Below, in pieces: positions 1 to 6,974 of a DNA stretch of 16,672 bases. The translations under genes were made by a program, and so were the position numbers. The notes below the pieces were generated by a model. It worked only from the letters and a program-made list of their open reading frames with translations, did no database searches and was not told where the DNA came from. Source of the stretch: Arenicellales bacterium. GTDB taxonomy: Bacteria > Pseudomonadota > Gammaproteobacteria > Arenicellales > UBA868. Each line of letters opens with the position of its first letter. Position 1 is the first letter of the stretch. The stretch covers positions 1 through 16,672 of the forward strand of contig JAPKAJ010000019.1 of the NCBI GenBank assembly GCA_028825345.1, given 5' to 3'.

Positions 1-1205
1 CAGAGCGCACCCATTTGACCGAGTGGCTCAAACGGGGCGCGGGTGGTTTTATCTGCCACCAGTTCCAGGGCGCCCAAAAAGCCCAGGCCCCGCACCTCTC
101 CCACGAGGGGATGGTCGCCAAGCTCGCGCCAGCGTTGCTGCAGGTACGGGCCGGTATCCTCGCGTACGGTATCGATGATGCCTTCGTCCCGCAGGATGCG
201 GATATTGGCCGCGGCGACCGCGCATGCAGCTGGGTGGCCTGCGTAGGTCATGCCATGGGCAAACTCGCCGCCTTCGTCAATAATGACTCGAACCACGTGA
301 TCGGCAACCATGACACCGCCGATCGGCAGGTAGCCTGAAGAAAGTCCCTTGGCGATCGGCATCAGGTCAGGGTCAATGTTGTAGTAGTCGCTACCGAACC
401 ATTCGCCGGTGCGGCCGAATCCACAGATGACTTCGTCCGCTACCAACAGGATCTGGTGACGCTTGCAGATGGCGCTGATCTCGGGCCAGTAACTGTCGGG
501 TGGGACGATGACACCGCCGGCCCCCTGGATAGGTTCAGCAATGAAAGCCGCCACCCGGTGTTCGCCGAGTTCCTCTATCTTTTTCTCAAGCTCTCCCGCC
601 ACTTGCTTGCCGAAGTCATCGGGCGACAGGTCGCCGCCTTCGCGGTACCAGTAGGGCTGGCCAATGTGGACGATATCTGGGATGGGCAAGCCACCCTGAG
701 CGTGCATTGCTGCCATGCCGCTCAGGCTCGCCCCAGCCACGGTGCTGCCGTGATAGGCGTTGCGGCGGCTGATAATAACTTGTTTTTCCGGATGCCCCAT
801 GCAGGACCAGAAATAACGCGCCATGCGGACAACGGTGTCGTTTGATTCTGAGCCGGAATTGGTCAAAAAGACATGATTCAGATGTGCCGGGGTTACCTCG
901 GCCAGCAGTTGAGACAGGTCTATAACCGGCGGATGTGTCGTCTGGAAGAAGGTGTTGTAGTAGGGTAGAGTTTCCATCTGCTGCCGGGCGACCTCGGCCA
1001 GTTCCTTTCGCCCGTAACCCACATTGACACACCACAGTCCCGCCATGCCGTCCAGTAGTTTGTTGCCGTCCGAGTCCCACAGGTAGATGCCCTCGGCACG
1101 TTCAATAATGCGTGCGCCGGTTTTATGCATGCGCCGATGATCGGTAAACGGGTGTAGAAAATGTGCGCTGTCCAGCTCGCGGTATTGCGCAGTCGTCAGA
1201 GCCAT
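1..1205 (-). CDS. spuC: Polyamine (putrescine):pyruvate aminotransferase, class III, SpuC-like; 3' end outside window
   Basis: This is a PLP-dependent class III aminotransferase expected to move the terminal amino group of putrescine or a related polyamine to pyruvate in the cytoplasm. The 401 visible codons run from ATG at 1205 to the window edge. The N-terminal segment HFLHPFTDHRRM, then EGIYLWDSDGNKLLDGMAGL, follows Pseudomonas SpuC closely as I recall it. NSGSESND (PLP phosphate region), AYHGSTVAGASLSGM, PIQGAGGVIVPPDSYWPEI and the DEVICGFGRTGEWFG cofactor site (about 257-271) are present. The Schiff-base lysine is K286 in PIAKGLSSGYLPIGG. Start choice is supported by a perfect AGGAGG at 1213-1218, seven bases upstream. 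The gene lies 141 bases after the GS-family gene on the same strand and has its own candidate promoter. Family and substrate class are well supported by the motifs and neighbour; preference among putrescine, cadaverine or spermidine is inference. Confidence 0.92.
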   Translation of the reverse strand, partial: MALTTAQYRELDSAHFLHPFTDHRRMHKTGARIIERAEGIYLWDSDGNKLLDGMAGLWCVNVGYGRKELAEVARQQMETLPYYNTFFQTTHPPVIDLSQLLAEVTPAHLNHVFLTNSGSESNDTVVRMARYFWSCMGHPEKQVIISRRNAYHGSTVAGASLSGMAAMHAQGGLPIPDIVHIGQPYWYREGGDLSPDDFGKQVAGELEKKIEELGEHRVAAFIAEPIQGAGGVIVPPDSYWPEISAICKRHQILLVADEVICGFGRTGEWFGSDYYNIDPDLMPIAKGLSSGYLPIGGVMVADHVVRVIIDEGGEFAHGMTYAGHPAACAVAAANIRILRDEGIIDTVREDTGPYLQQRWRELGDHPLVGEVRGLGFLGALELVADKTTRAPFEPLGQMGAL

Positions 1206-1212
1206 TCTATAG

Positions 1213-1218
1213 CCTCCT
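1213..1218 (-). promoter_or_regulatory. Shine-Dalgarno site of the spuC-like gene
   Basis: The complementary strand reads AGGAGG, a perfect match to the anti-SD, seven bases before the ATG at 1205. It fixes the start codon and suggests strong translation. Confidence 0.85.
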
Positions 1219-1247
1219 TTAAAAGCATTATTATCGGTTATGGCGAC

Positions 1248-1277
1248 ATGATAGAGAGCCTTGACGATGGGCGTCAA
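1248..1277 (-). promoter_or_regulatory. Candidate sigma-70 promoter for the spuC-like gene
   Basis: On the minus strand a TTGACG -35 box (1272-1277) is followed after 18 bases by a TATCAT -10 box (1248-1253). Each differs from consensus at one position. Transcription would start near 1241 and leave a leader of about 36 bases. The aminotransferase could therefore be transcribed apart from the upstream GS-family gene. Confidence 0.5.
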
Positions 1278-1283
1278 TGCTCT
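1255..1283. promoter_or_regulatory. Operator-like inverted repeat overlapping the spuC promoter
   Basis: The + strand reads AGAGC, c, TTGACG, a five-base centre ATGGG, CGTCAA, t, GCTCT. That is two 12-base arms with a single mismatch pair. It covers the -35 box and spacer of the predicted promoter, so bound protein would occlude polymerase. In RNA it could form a hairpin, but no U-run follows on either strand, so it is not an intrinsic terminator. The regulator is not in the window. Confidence 0.5.
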
Positions 1284-1346
1284 TGGGCCACTAATCTTCT
1301 GTCAAGATAAAGACGCTTCGGCAGGTCGTGCTGGGACCGGCTGATG

Positions 1347-2726
1347 CTAGACGTTGAGCAACAGGTGTTCACGCTCCCACGAACTGATGACCTGAAGAAA
1401 AGTCTCGTATTCGCTTTCCTTGACTGCATGCCAAGCTGTGACGAAGCGCTGCCCAAGCATTTCTTTGAGATCATCACACTCATCGAGTGCCTGCAGCGAC
1501 TGCTCCAGGCTGCGTGGCAGTTCGTAGGGCATATCGTAGGCACTGCCGGTAACGGCAGCACTGGGCTGCAGTTTCTGACGCATGCCGAGCAAGCCGCAGG
1601 CGAGGCTCGCTGCAATAGCGAGATAGGGGTTAGCATCAGCACCTGGTACTCGGTTTTCTACCCGTCGTGAGTCACGGCTTGAGTCTGGCACCCGCAGGCC
1701 CACCGTGCGGTTGTCCAGCCCCCACTGCACGTTGATCGGTGCAGCGTGATAGCGTGTCAGACGACGGTAAGAATTGACGTTGGGTGCCAGTAACGAGAGC
1801 GCGGCTGGCAGGTAGCGCTGCAGCCCGGCAATATGTGAATAAAATAGCGCGCTGGCCTCACCATCTGCGTTGCTGAAGATGTTCTCGCCGGTGTCATGGG
1901 AGATGACGCTCTGGTGTATATGCATTGCACTACCAGGCTCTTTTTCCATGGGCTTGGCCATAAAAGAGGCATATATCTTGTGCCGTAGCGCAGTCTCACG
2001 CATGGTGCGCTTGAATAAAAAGGCCTGGTCTGCGATTGCTACCGGATCGCCATGCAGCAGGTTGATCTCCATCTGCGCAGCTCCGGCCTCATGGTTGAGA
2101 GTCTCAAGCGCGATACCAAGGCCCTCGCAATAATCGTACAGATCCTCAAACAGAGGATCAAATTCGTTAACCGCGTCGATCGAGAAGGACTGACGCCCGG
2201 ATTCGGCACGGCCCGAGCGGCCCACCGGCGGCTCTAACGGGTAGTCGGCGTCCGGGTTCGGCTTGATCAGATAGAACTCCAGTTCCGGTGCAACCACGGG
2301 CTCCCAGCCATGTTCGCGGTAGGCGTTGATGACTTTTTGCAGCACGTAACGCGGCGACATCTCGACCGGGCTGCCATCGGCGTAGAAGCAGTCGTGTATT
2401 ACCAGCGCCGTAGGTTCCTGAGCCCATGGGACAAGCCGGAAGGTATCAAGATCAGGTTTTAGGAAGATATCCTTATCGGCAGGGTCCACTGCGCTTTGGT
2501 CTTCGGGGTATTCGCCGGTGACCGTTTGCAAAAAGATCGCCTCGGGAAGACGCATACCGATCTCTTCACTGTACTTGTGGGCAGGAATCAGCTTGCCCCG
2601 GGCAATGCCGGTCATGTCCGGGATGACCGCTTCTATCTCGTCAATGCGGTTATCTCGCAGCCATTGGCGAATACTGCGGTCTGGTGCACCGCTGGTGGGC
2701 AAAGCGGCTTTGGAAGAATCTGACAT
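1347..2726 (-). CDS. puuA: Gamma-glutamyl-polyamine synthetase (glutamine synthetase family, PuuA/PauA type)
   Basis: This enzyme is expected to join L-glutamate to putrescine or another polyamine with ATP, the first step of the gamma-glutamylation route of polyamine catabolism. At 459 residues it has the length of PauA/PuuA enzymes. A beta-grasp domain (about 20-115, with DMTGIARGKLIP) precedes the catalytic barrel. GS metal and substrate motifs are visible: PELEFYL (E148, E150), NHEAGAAQMEIN (E213, E220), GSAMHIHQS (H269), LDNRTVGLRVP (R340) and RRVENRVPGADANPYLA (E357, R359). The LQTVTGEYPED segment and the SWEREHLLLNV tail are typical of the polyamine branch rather than true GlnA. The SD before ATG 2726 is weak (CGGGGC). 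It is divergent from the ABC transporter operon and upstream of spuC. Family confidence is high; the exact amine is inferred. Confidence 0.9.
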   Translation of the reverse strand: MSDSSKAALPTSGAPDRSIRQWLRDNRIDEIEAVIPDMTGIARGKLIPAHKYSEEIGMRLPEAIFLQTVTGEYPEDQSAVDPADKDIFLKPDLDTFRLVPWAQEPTALVIHDCFYADGSPVEMSPRYVLQKVINAYREHGWEPVVAPELEFYLIKPNPDADYPLEPPVGRSGRAESGRQSFSIDAVNEFDPLFEDLYDYCEGLGIALETLNHEAGAAQMEINLLHGDPVAIADQAFLFKRTMRETALRHKIYASFMAKPMEKEPGSAMHIHQSVISHDTGENIFSNADGEASALFYSHIAGLQRYLPAALSLLAPNVNSYRRLTRYHAAPINVQWGLDNRTVGLRVPDSSRDSRRVENRVPGADANPYLAIAASLACGLLGMRQKLQPSAAVTGSAYDMPYELPRSLEQSLQALDECDDLKEMLGQRFVTAWHAVKESEYETFLQVISSWEREHLLLNV

Positions 2727-2907
2727 AAAGCCCCGAAGACTGTGAAACTCAGCGCGAGTGTACCCGACCCCGTTCGGGGCGCACAGGTGAGGTCTGGGCT
2801 GATCCCCCCGGGGACAAAGCGACTGGAATCTACTAGTAAACAGGCTTTGCCGACGTATTCAGGGCTGGGTTTCCGCACAATATCCCCTAATGCAGTAATG
2901 AACGCAG

Positions 2908-2954
2908 TTGACCTCAAGATCCAGGCCGGCCTTAAGACTCAATTTGACCTCAAG
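2908..2954. repeat. Pair of direct repeats TTGACCTCAAG, possible regulator sites
   Basis: The 11-base word TTGACCTCAAG occurs at 2908-2918 and 2944-2954, 36 bases apart start to start. Each copy has a TTG-N4-CAA symmetry, as expected for a dimeric regulator half-site. Both copies lie just upstream of the predicted rightward promoter. Confidence 0.4.
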
Positions 2955-2994
2955 GCTCGATATGTAACAGAATGGGCTGGTGCCCGCTCAATGC

Positions 2995-3022
2995 TCGACG
3001 CACGCTGCGCGCGCCTTATAAA
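2995..3022 (+). promoter_or_regulatory. Candidate promoter of the ABC transporter operon
   Basis: TCGACG (2995-3000) and TATAAA (3017-3022) are 16 bases apart. The -35 box matches consensus at four of six positions and the -10 box at five. The predicted leader is about 70 bases. This rests on sequence match only. Confidence 0.3.
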
Positions 3023-3088
3023 GCGCTACGCCGTGGCAATATGTCTATTGCGTAGCGTCGGTGCCGGTAGCGGATACCAACAAAACCC

Positions 3089-3095
3089 AAGGAGG
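3089..3095 (+). promoter_or_regulatory. Shine-Dalgarno site of the binding-protein gene
   Basis: AAGGAGG sits six bases before ATG 3102. It decides the start in favour of 3102 over the open frame that extends 360 bases further upstream. Confidence 0.85.
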
Positions 3096-3101
3096 ATAAG
3101 A

Positions 3102-4355
3102 ATGGAAAAAGTACAAAAATGGAAAGCGGCTGCAGGTCTGGTAACAGGTCTTGCAAGTCTACTGGCCCTGAGTGGCCCGGCTCTGGCAGTGGACTGCCCG
3201 ATCAAGATCGGCGGCCTCGCGCCGTTGTCAGCACCCGGTTCGGTGACTGGCGGTGAGGCCATGCGAGTCGCCATGATGCTGGCTGAGCGTGACATCAACG
3301 CGGCTGGCGGCGTATTGGGCTGTGACATCGACGTCGTCATTGCGGACACTGAAGGCCTGCCTGAAAAAGCACGCGCCCTGATGGAAAAACTCATTACCCA
3401 GGATGGCGTCGTCGCCGTGGGTGGCGGCTATCACAGTTCTGTTGGTGTCGCTGGCAAAGACATTGCCAATGATCGGGGTATCCCAGTGGTGTTTGCTGAG
3501 ACCTGGAATGACACTATCACCGGCGATAAGCAGAAATACATCTTCCGTATTGCCCCGCTCAGTTCCTGGGCCTCTGGCGTGATCTGGAAGTTTGCTGCCC
3601 AGGCACCCGGAGTCAAGAAAGTTGTGATCGTCACGGAAAATACCGATTACGGCATCCCGGCGGCTGCAGAGTGCGAAAAGGGCTTAGCCTCCAAGGGTAT
3701 CGCCAGCACCACCTTTGGTGTGGATATTGGCACCCAGGATTTCGCAGGCATCGTGGAGCGCGTGAAAGCAGAGAATCCTGATTACTTGATCGTGCTGCTG
3801 ACGGGTGAGGCTGGCTTCAACTACGCCCAACAGGCGGCGGACGCTGGTGTCGGCCCGCAGGACATGATGTTCCATGCTAACCAATCAGGCCTTGAGAGTA
3901 AGGCCTTTTGGGAAAACGTGCCTGATGGCAACTTGTCCTTTATGGCGCGTATTGGCGTACCAGAAACCATGTACAACGAAAGTGCGCTGAAAATGGCGAA
4001 TGACTACAAGGAGCAGACCGGCAAAACTGGTGTGGAAAGTTATGCCTTGGAGGCTTATGACTCCATCGGCGTGATTGCCCAGGCTATCAACGAGGCCGGC
4101 TCTACCAATGGCGACGCTATTGTTGAGGCGCTGGAGAACATCAGCCATGAAGGCACTCTGGGTCGCATCTACTTCCCCTATGGCACGAAGAAAGATCCTT
4201 CGGAAGACGGCAAGGGCGACGAGTGGTGGCATCAGTGGCCTGATCCGGCCATCACGATGGTGCAGTATCAGAAAGAGGGTGAGGCCTCCAACACCATGAC
4301 GATCGTCTATCCAGACGTATACAAAACTGGCGACGCGATCTACGTCGGTCACTGA
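3102..4355 (+). CDS. Periplasmic substrate-binding protein of a Liv/amide-type ABC importer
   Basis: This 417-residue protein is a type I periplasmic binding protein (Peripla_BP_6, the LivJ/AmiC/UrtA superfamily). Residues 1-29 form a Sec signal peptide (MEKVQKWK n-region, AGLVTGLASLLALSG core) cut after ALA. The mature part opens CPIKIGGLAPLSAPGS, followed by GGEAMRVAMMLAERDINAAGG, the family hallmark. C32 and C74 could form the N-lobe disulfide known in LivJ; C191 is a third cysteine. The first lobe contains GGYHSSV and the hinge/second lobe VVIVTENTDYGIPAA. The C-terminal part is rich in Trp, Tyr and acidic residues (DEWWHQWPDPAI), different from leucine-binding proteins. The start is set by a perfect SD; the upstream in-frame extension would bury the signal peptide. 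It heads the importer operon and is followed by a terminator hairpin. The ligand is unknown; amine or amide compounds are suggested only by neighbours. Confidence 0.9.
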   Translation: MEKVQKWKAAAGLVTGLASLLALSGPALAVDCPIKIGGLAPLSAPGSVTGGEAMRVAMMLAERDINAAGGVLGCDIDVVIADTEGLPEKARALMEKLITQDGVVAVGGGYHSSVGVAGKDIANDRGIPVVFAETWNDTITGDKQKYIFRIAPLSSWASGVIWKFAAQAPGVKKVVIVTENTDYGIPAAAECEKGLASKGIASTTFGVDIGTQDFAGIVERVKAENPDYLIVLLTGEAGFNYAQQAADAGVGPQDMMFHANQSGLESKAFWENVPDGNLSFMARIGVPETMYNESALKMANDYKEQTGKTGVESYALEAYDSIGVIAQAINEAGSTNGDAIVEALENISHEGTLGRIYFPYGTKKDPSEDGKGDEWWHQWPDPAITMVQYQKEGEASNTMTIVYPDVYKTGDAIYVGH

Positions 4356-4378
4356 TCACCAACTCTGAGCGGTAACAG

Positions 4379-4419
4379 CAGCGGGGTGGGCGTATTGTCC
4401 GCCCCGCTGGCTTTTTTTT
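4379..4419 (+). terminator. Intrinsic terminator or attenuator between the binding-protein and permease genes
   Basis: CAGCGGGG (4379-4386) pairs exactly with CCCCGCTG (4402-4409). Three inner pairs, one of them a G-U, extend the stem to 11. A nine-base loop is enclosed, and eight T residues follow at 4412-4419. It lies 24 bases after the binding-protein stop and 48 before the permease start, on the coding strand. Partial read-through would give more binding protein than membrane components. Confidence 0.85.
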
Positions 4420-4467
4420 GGCCCCGGTAACGGGTTCACACCGCTTTAGTTGACAGCGATTTAAGCA

Positions 4468-5736
4468 ATGCAGTATTCAAGTATTTTCTGGTGGACCGTT
4501 CTCTGGTTGATCTTCTGGGGGGTGACCGGCGGCATCATCACCCGTCGGATTTACCTGCGCAAGGATCTGGATACCTCTAACGCCACACTGGGTGGTTCAG
4601 TGATCGGTGCTGCGTTTGGCCCGGTCGGTCTGGTGCCGTTGTGGTGGAAGAGCCCCGAAATCAGTCGGGCAATGATCGCACTGTCCTCCCTTGTGGTGAT
4701 CGGCATTATTGCTGCAGCCTTTGCCAATGCGGACCCGGAGAATAACTGTGTCTCCAACGGTTCGTTTGTCGCCTCACAGATTACCAACGGATTGATCATC
4801 GGCATTATCTACGGCCTGATGGCGCTGGGACTGACACTGATCTTTGGGATTCTGGGTATCGTGAGTTTTGCCCACGGTGCGTTCTATATGATCGGCGGCA
4901 TGCTGGTTTACCACATTGTCGTAGTCTGGTTTCCGGGCACCCATCCGCTGATCGGCGTGCTTGGCGCCTGTGCGTTTACGTTTGCTTTGGGTGCAACATT
5001 CGAGCGACTTTTTTTAACACCCATGTACGACAACCGGGTGGAGCGGCCGATCGAATACGGCATTCTGGTCACTTTTGGCCTCTCGTTCACGCTGACCTAT
5101 CTGGTGGCGGCCCTCGCTGGGTTCAACCCAGTTAAAGTAAAGCGGTTTTTTGACTTTCCCCGTATCCGGCTGCCCGATAGTTCCGATCCCTGGTTGATCA
5201 AGACCAGTCGGGGCAACATGGAACTGTTTGACACGGTGTCGATCTCCAACCCACGATTTGTTGCCGCCATGCTTTCGATCTTGGTGTTGTTGGCACTGCT
5301 TTATTTCCTGCACCGCACCTGGACTGGTAAGGGGTTGCGCGCGGTCAGCCAGGATCGCGATGCCGCGGCGATTGCCGGGATCAACCCCAACCGGATGAAT
5401 ATGCTGGCTTTTGCCCTGGGCTCTATGGTCGCTGCGCTTTCGGGTGCCGTATTGGTACAGGCATTTTCGTGGCTGCCCATTGTTGGGCAGATTCCCGAGA
5501 TGCGCTCGTTCGTGATCGTCGTGCTGGGAGGGCTCGGTTCATTGCCCGGCGCTTTTGTCGGGGGCATCCTCGTGGGGTTGGTAGAAGCGGCGGGAACCGG
5601 TTGCGTGCCGAACCCGCAGAAAGCCTCCAGTTATATTCCGGCCTACGGCATGATGATTCTTGTGCTGATGTTGTTATTGCGGCCCATGGGCCTTTTTGGT
5701 CGTAAATTCGCGAGCGGGGCGCACGGCAAGTTTTGA
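4468..5736 (+). CDS. ABC importer permease, LivH-like, with N-terminal membrane extension
   Basis: This inner-membrane permease of the branched-chain-amino-acid/urea/amide class (BPD_transp_2) has 422 residues, about 110-130 more than usual LivH proteins. The canonical LivH core starts near residue 102 (ITNGLIIGIIYGLMALGLTL, then IFGILGIVSFAHGAFYMIGG). The ATPase-coupling loop is GLRAVSQDRDAAAIAGIN (289-306), and the conserved VVLGGLGSLPGAFVGGILVG follows near 351-370. Residues 1-100 are extra: hydrophobic helices at about 5-24 and 68-86 flank a Gly-rich segment IGAAFGPVGLVPLWW. A second insertion (about 218-262, basic and aromatic) lies between core helices. ATG 4468 has no clear SD, which may fit weak expression after the terminator; no better internal start was found. 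The stop overlaps the next gene. The function of the extension is unknown. Confidence 0.88.
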   Translation: MQYSSIFWWTVLWLIFWGVTGGIITRRIYLRKDLDTSNATLGGSVIGAAFGPVGLVPLWWKSPEISRAMIALSSLVVIGIIAAAFANADPENNCVSNGSFVASQITNGLIIGIIYGLMALGLTLIFGILGIVSFAHGAFYMIGGMLVYHIVVVWFPGTHPLIGVLGACAFTFALGATFERLFLTPMYDNRVERPIEYGILVTFGLSFTLTYLVAALAGFNPVKVKRFFDFPRIRLPDSSDPWLIKTSRGNMELFDTVSISNPRFVAAMLSILVLLALLYFLHRTWTGKGLRAVSQDRDAAAIAGINPNRMNMLAFALGSMVAALSGAVLVQAFSWLPIVGQIPEMRSFVIVVLGGLGSLPGAFVGGILVGLVEAAGTGCVPNPQKASSYIPAYGMMILVLMLLLRPMGLFGRKFASGAHGKF

Positions 5737-6974
5737 GAAAACGACATGTGCCCCACGCGATGGGTATCGCCCTTTTGGCGTTTTTTTTCGCCTTTCCCTT
5801 TGTCTATTCGGCTGGCAACTACGACTACATCATGCATATCTGCATCGTTGGCTTTTTCTACGCCATTTTGGCGTCGAGCTGGTCGATGCTGGCAGGGTAT
5901 GCTGGCCAATTCTCATTCGGCCATATGGCTTTCATGGGGCTGGGCGCGTATACCGCTGCGCTTTTTTGTCATTATTTTTTCATCTCGCCCGAGCCCACTG
6001 GCATCTGCACCGAGTTTGCACTGGGCAGCAATTACCTGATTATCAAGAACCCGATCGGAGTGACCTCGACCACACTCACTCAGGATTGCCTGGCACAGGC
6101 AATGGAAAAATGGGATGGCGCAGTCACGGTCTCCCCGATGCCAGTCTGGCTTGGGGTGATTCTCGGTACCTTGGTAGGCGGTATCTTCGGCCTGCTTATT
6201 GGCTTGCTGGTGTTGCCTCTGCGGGCGGCTTACCTGGCGCTTTTCACCCTGGGTTTCTCCGAGATCCTTCGCGCCACTATCAGTGCCGAGATTCAGATTA
6301 CCCGAGGTCAGGCTGGAATCGAATTGCCCGGCCTGTTTGAAAACGGCATCACCATTGCCGGGCATTACTTTGGCAAGACTGACAAGATTCCACCTTATTT
6401 CGTCATGTTCTTTTTGCTGCTGGGCTGTCTTGCCATTCTTTACTGGTTGTCGCGGTCGCGTTTTGGCCTTTTTGTGCGCGCGTTGCGCGAAGACCAGGAC
6501 GCTGCCGCTGCGCTTGGAGTTAACACCACCCGCTACAAGATCCTGGTTTTTGTCATTACCTCGATGATGGCCGCGAGCGCGGGAGCGGTGCAGGCACACT
6601 ATGTCACTATCATTACGCCGAACAATCTCATGATCCTACAGATGAGTCTGGTGGTGGCGATGGCAGTGATTGCTGGGGTGGAGAACTTTGTCGCTGCGGC
6701 AATCGGCGCGATCCTGATTGAATTTACGCTGGAAATGCTCCGTACCAGCTTTACCATCGGCGGCATCGAGATCGACATGACGCTGTGGCGGCTGGTGTTC
6801 TTTGGTGTGGTATTGATGCTGACCTTGCGTTTTGCCCGCAACGGTTTGCTGGTACCGGTAATTAACTACTTCAGCCGCGGTCATGTGGCAGCTGAAACAG
6901 TGGTCCGGCGAAAGCAAAGTGAATCCAGCGAAGGTGCGAGCACTGCGCCCGGCGGACAGGGAGGATCGCCATGA
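5733..6974 (+). CDS. ABC importer permease, LivM-like, with a cysteine-bearing periplasmic loop
   Basis: This is the second inner-membrane permease, pairing with the LivH-like subunit. The LivM hallmark is ASSWSMLAGYAGQFSFGHMA (47-66), followed by GLGAYTAAL. The coupling loop is ALREDQDAAAALGVN (250-264), and helices VVAMAVIAGVENFVAAAIGA follow near 307-326. At 413 residues it is longer than typical LivM (about 300-360). An extra segment at about 86-136 carries C92 and C119, and a hydrophilic tail (390-413) follows the last helix. The earliest start is TTG 5733, overlapping the preceding stop as TTGA; GTG 5748 and ATG 5760 are in-frame alternatives, and no SD clearly decides. The stop overlaps the next start as ATGA, so translation is probably coupled. 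Confidence 0.87.
   Translation: MRKRHVPHAMGIALLAFFFAFPFVYSAGNYDYIMHICIVGFFYAILASSWSMLAGYAGQFSFGHMAFMGLGAYTAALFCHYFFISPEPTGICTEFALGSNYLIIKNPIGVTSTTLTQDCLAQAMEKWDGAVTVSPMPVWLGVILGTLVGGIFGLLIGLLVLPLRAAYLALFTLGFSEILRATISAEIQITRGQAGIELPGLFENGITIAGHYFGKTDKIPPYFVMFFLLLGCLAILYWLSRSRFGLFVRALREDQDAAAALGVNTTRYKILVFVITSMMAASAGAVQAHYVTIITPNNLMILQMSLVVAMAVIAGVENFVAAAIGAILIEFTLEMLRTSFTIGGIEIDMTLWRLVFFGVVLMLTLRFARNGLLVPVINYFSRGHVAAETVVRRKQSESSEGASTAPGGQGGSP

Larger units (their letters stand above)
2727..3101. promoter_or_regulatory. Divergent intergenic regulatory region between the puuA-like gene and the binding-protein gene
   Basis: This 375-base gap separates two divergent transcription units and carries no convincing gene. 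It contains a short hairpin CCCCG-TT-CGGGG (2768-2779), a ten-base palindrome AGGCCGGCCT (2923-2932), and two exact copies of TTGACCTCAAG at 2908-2918 and 2944-2954. A possible promoter for the rightward operon lies at 2995-3022. I found no convincing sigma-54 site and no good promoter for the leftward gene. Confidence 0.6.

Noticed and set aside
616..1080. 154-codon open frame on the same strand as the spuC-like gene
   Set aside because: It is an out-of-frame overlap of the strongly supported aminotransferase; its Arg/Gly/His-rich translation has no motif.
3034..3052. TGGCAATATGTCTATTGC as a sigma-54 promoter
   Set aside because: The spacing between TGGCA and TTGC is too long for the -24/-12 element.
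2742..3101. In-frame open extension of the binding-protein gene by 120 codons
   Set aside because: The translation is low-complexity and unlike any domain, it would put the signal peptide in the middle, and a perfect SD with ATG at 3102 follows.
4450..4479. Perfect TTGACA just before the first permease gene as an internal promoter
   Set aside because: The best -10 at proper spacing (TATTCA) matches poorly and lies inside the coding sequence.
5913..6599. 228-codon antisense open frame over the LivM-like gene
   Set aside because: It is a mirror of the GC-rich coding frame with Gln/His/Arg-rich translation; the permease reading has clear motifs.
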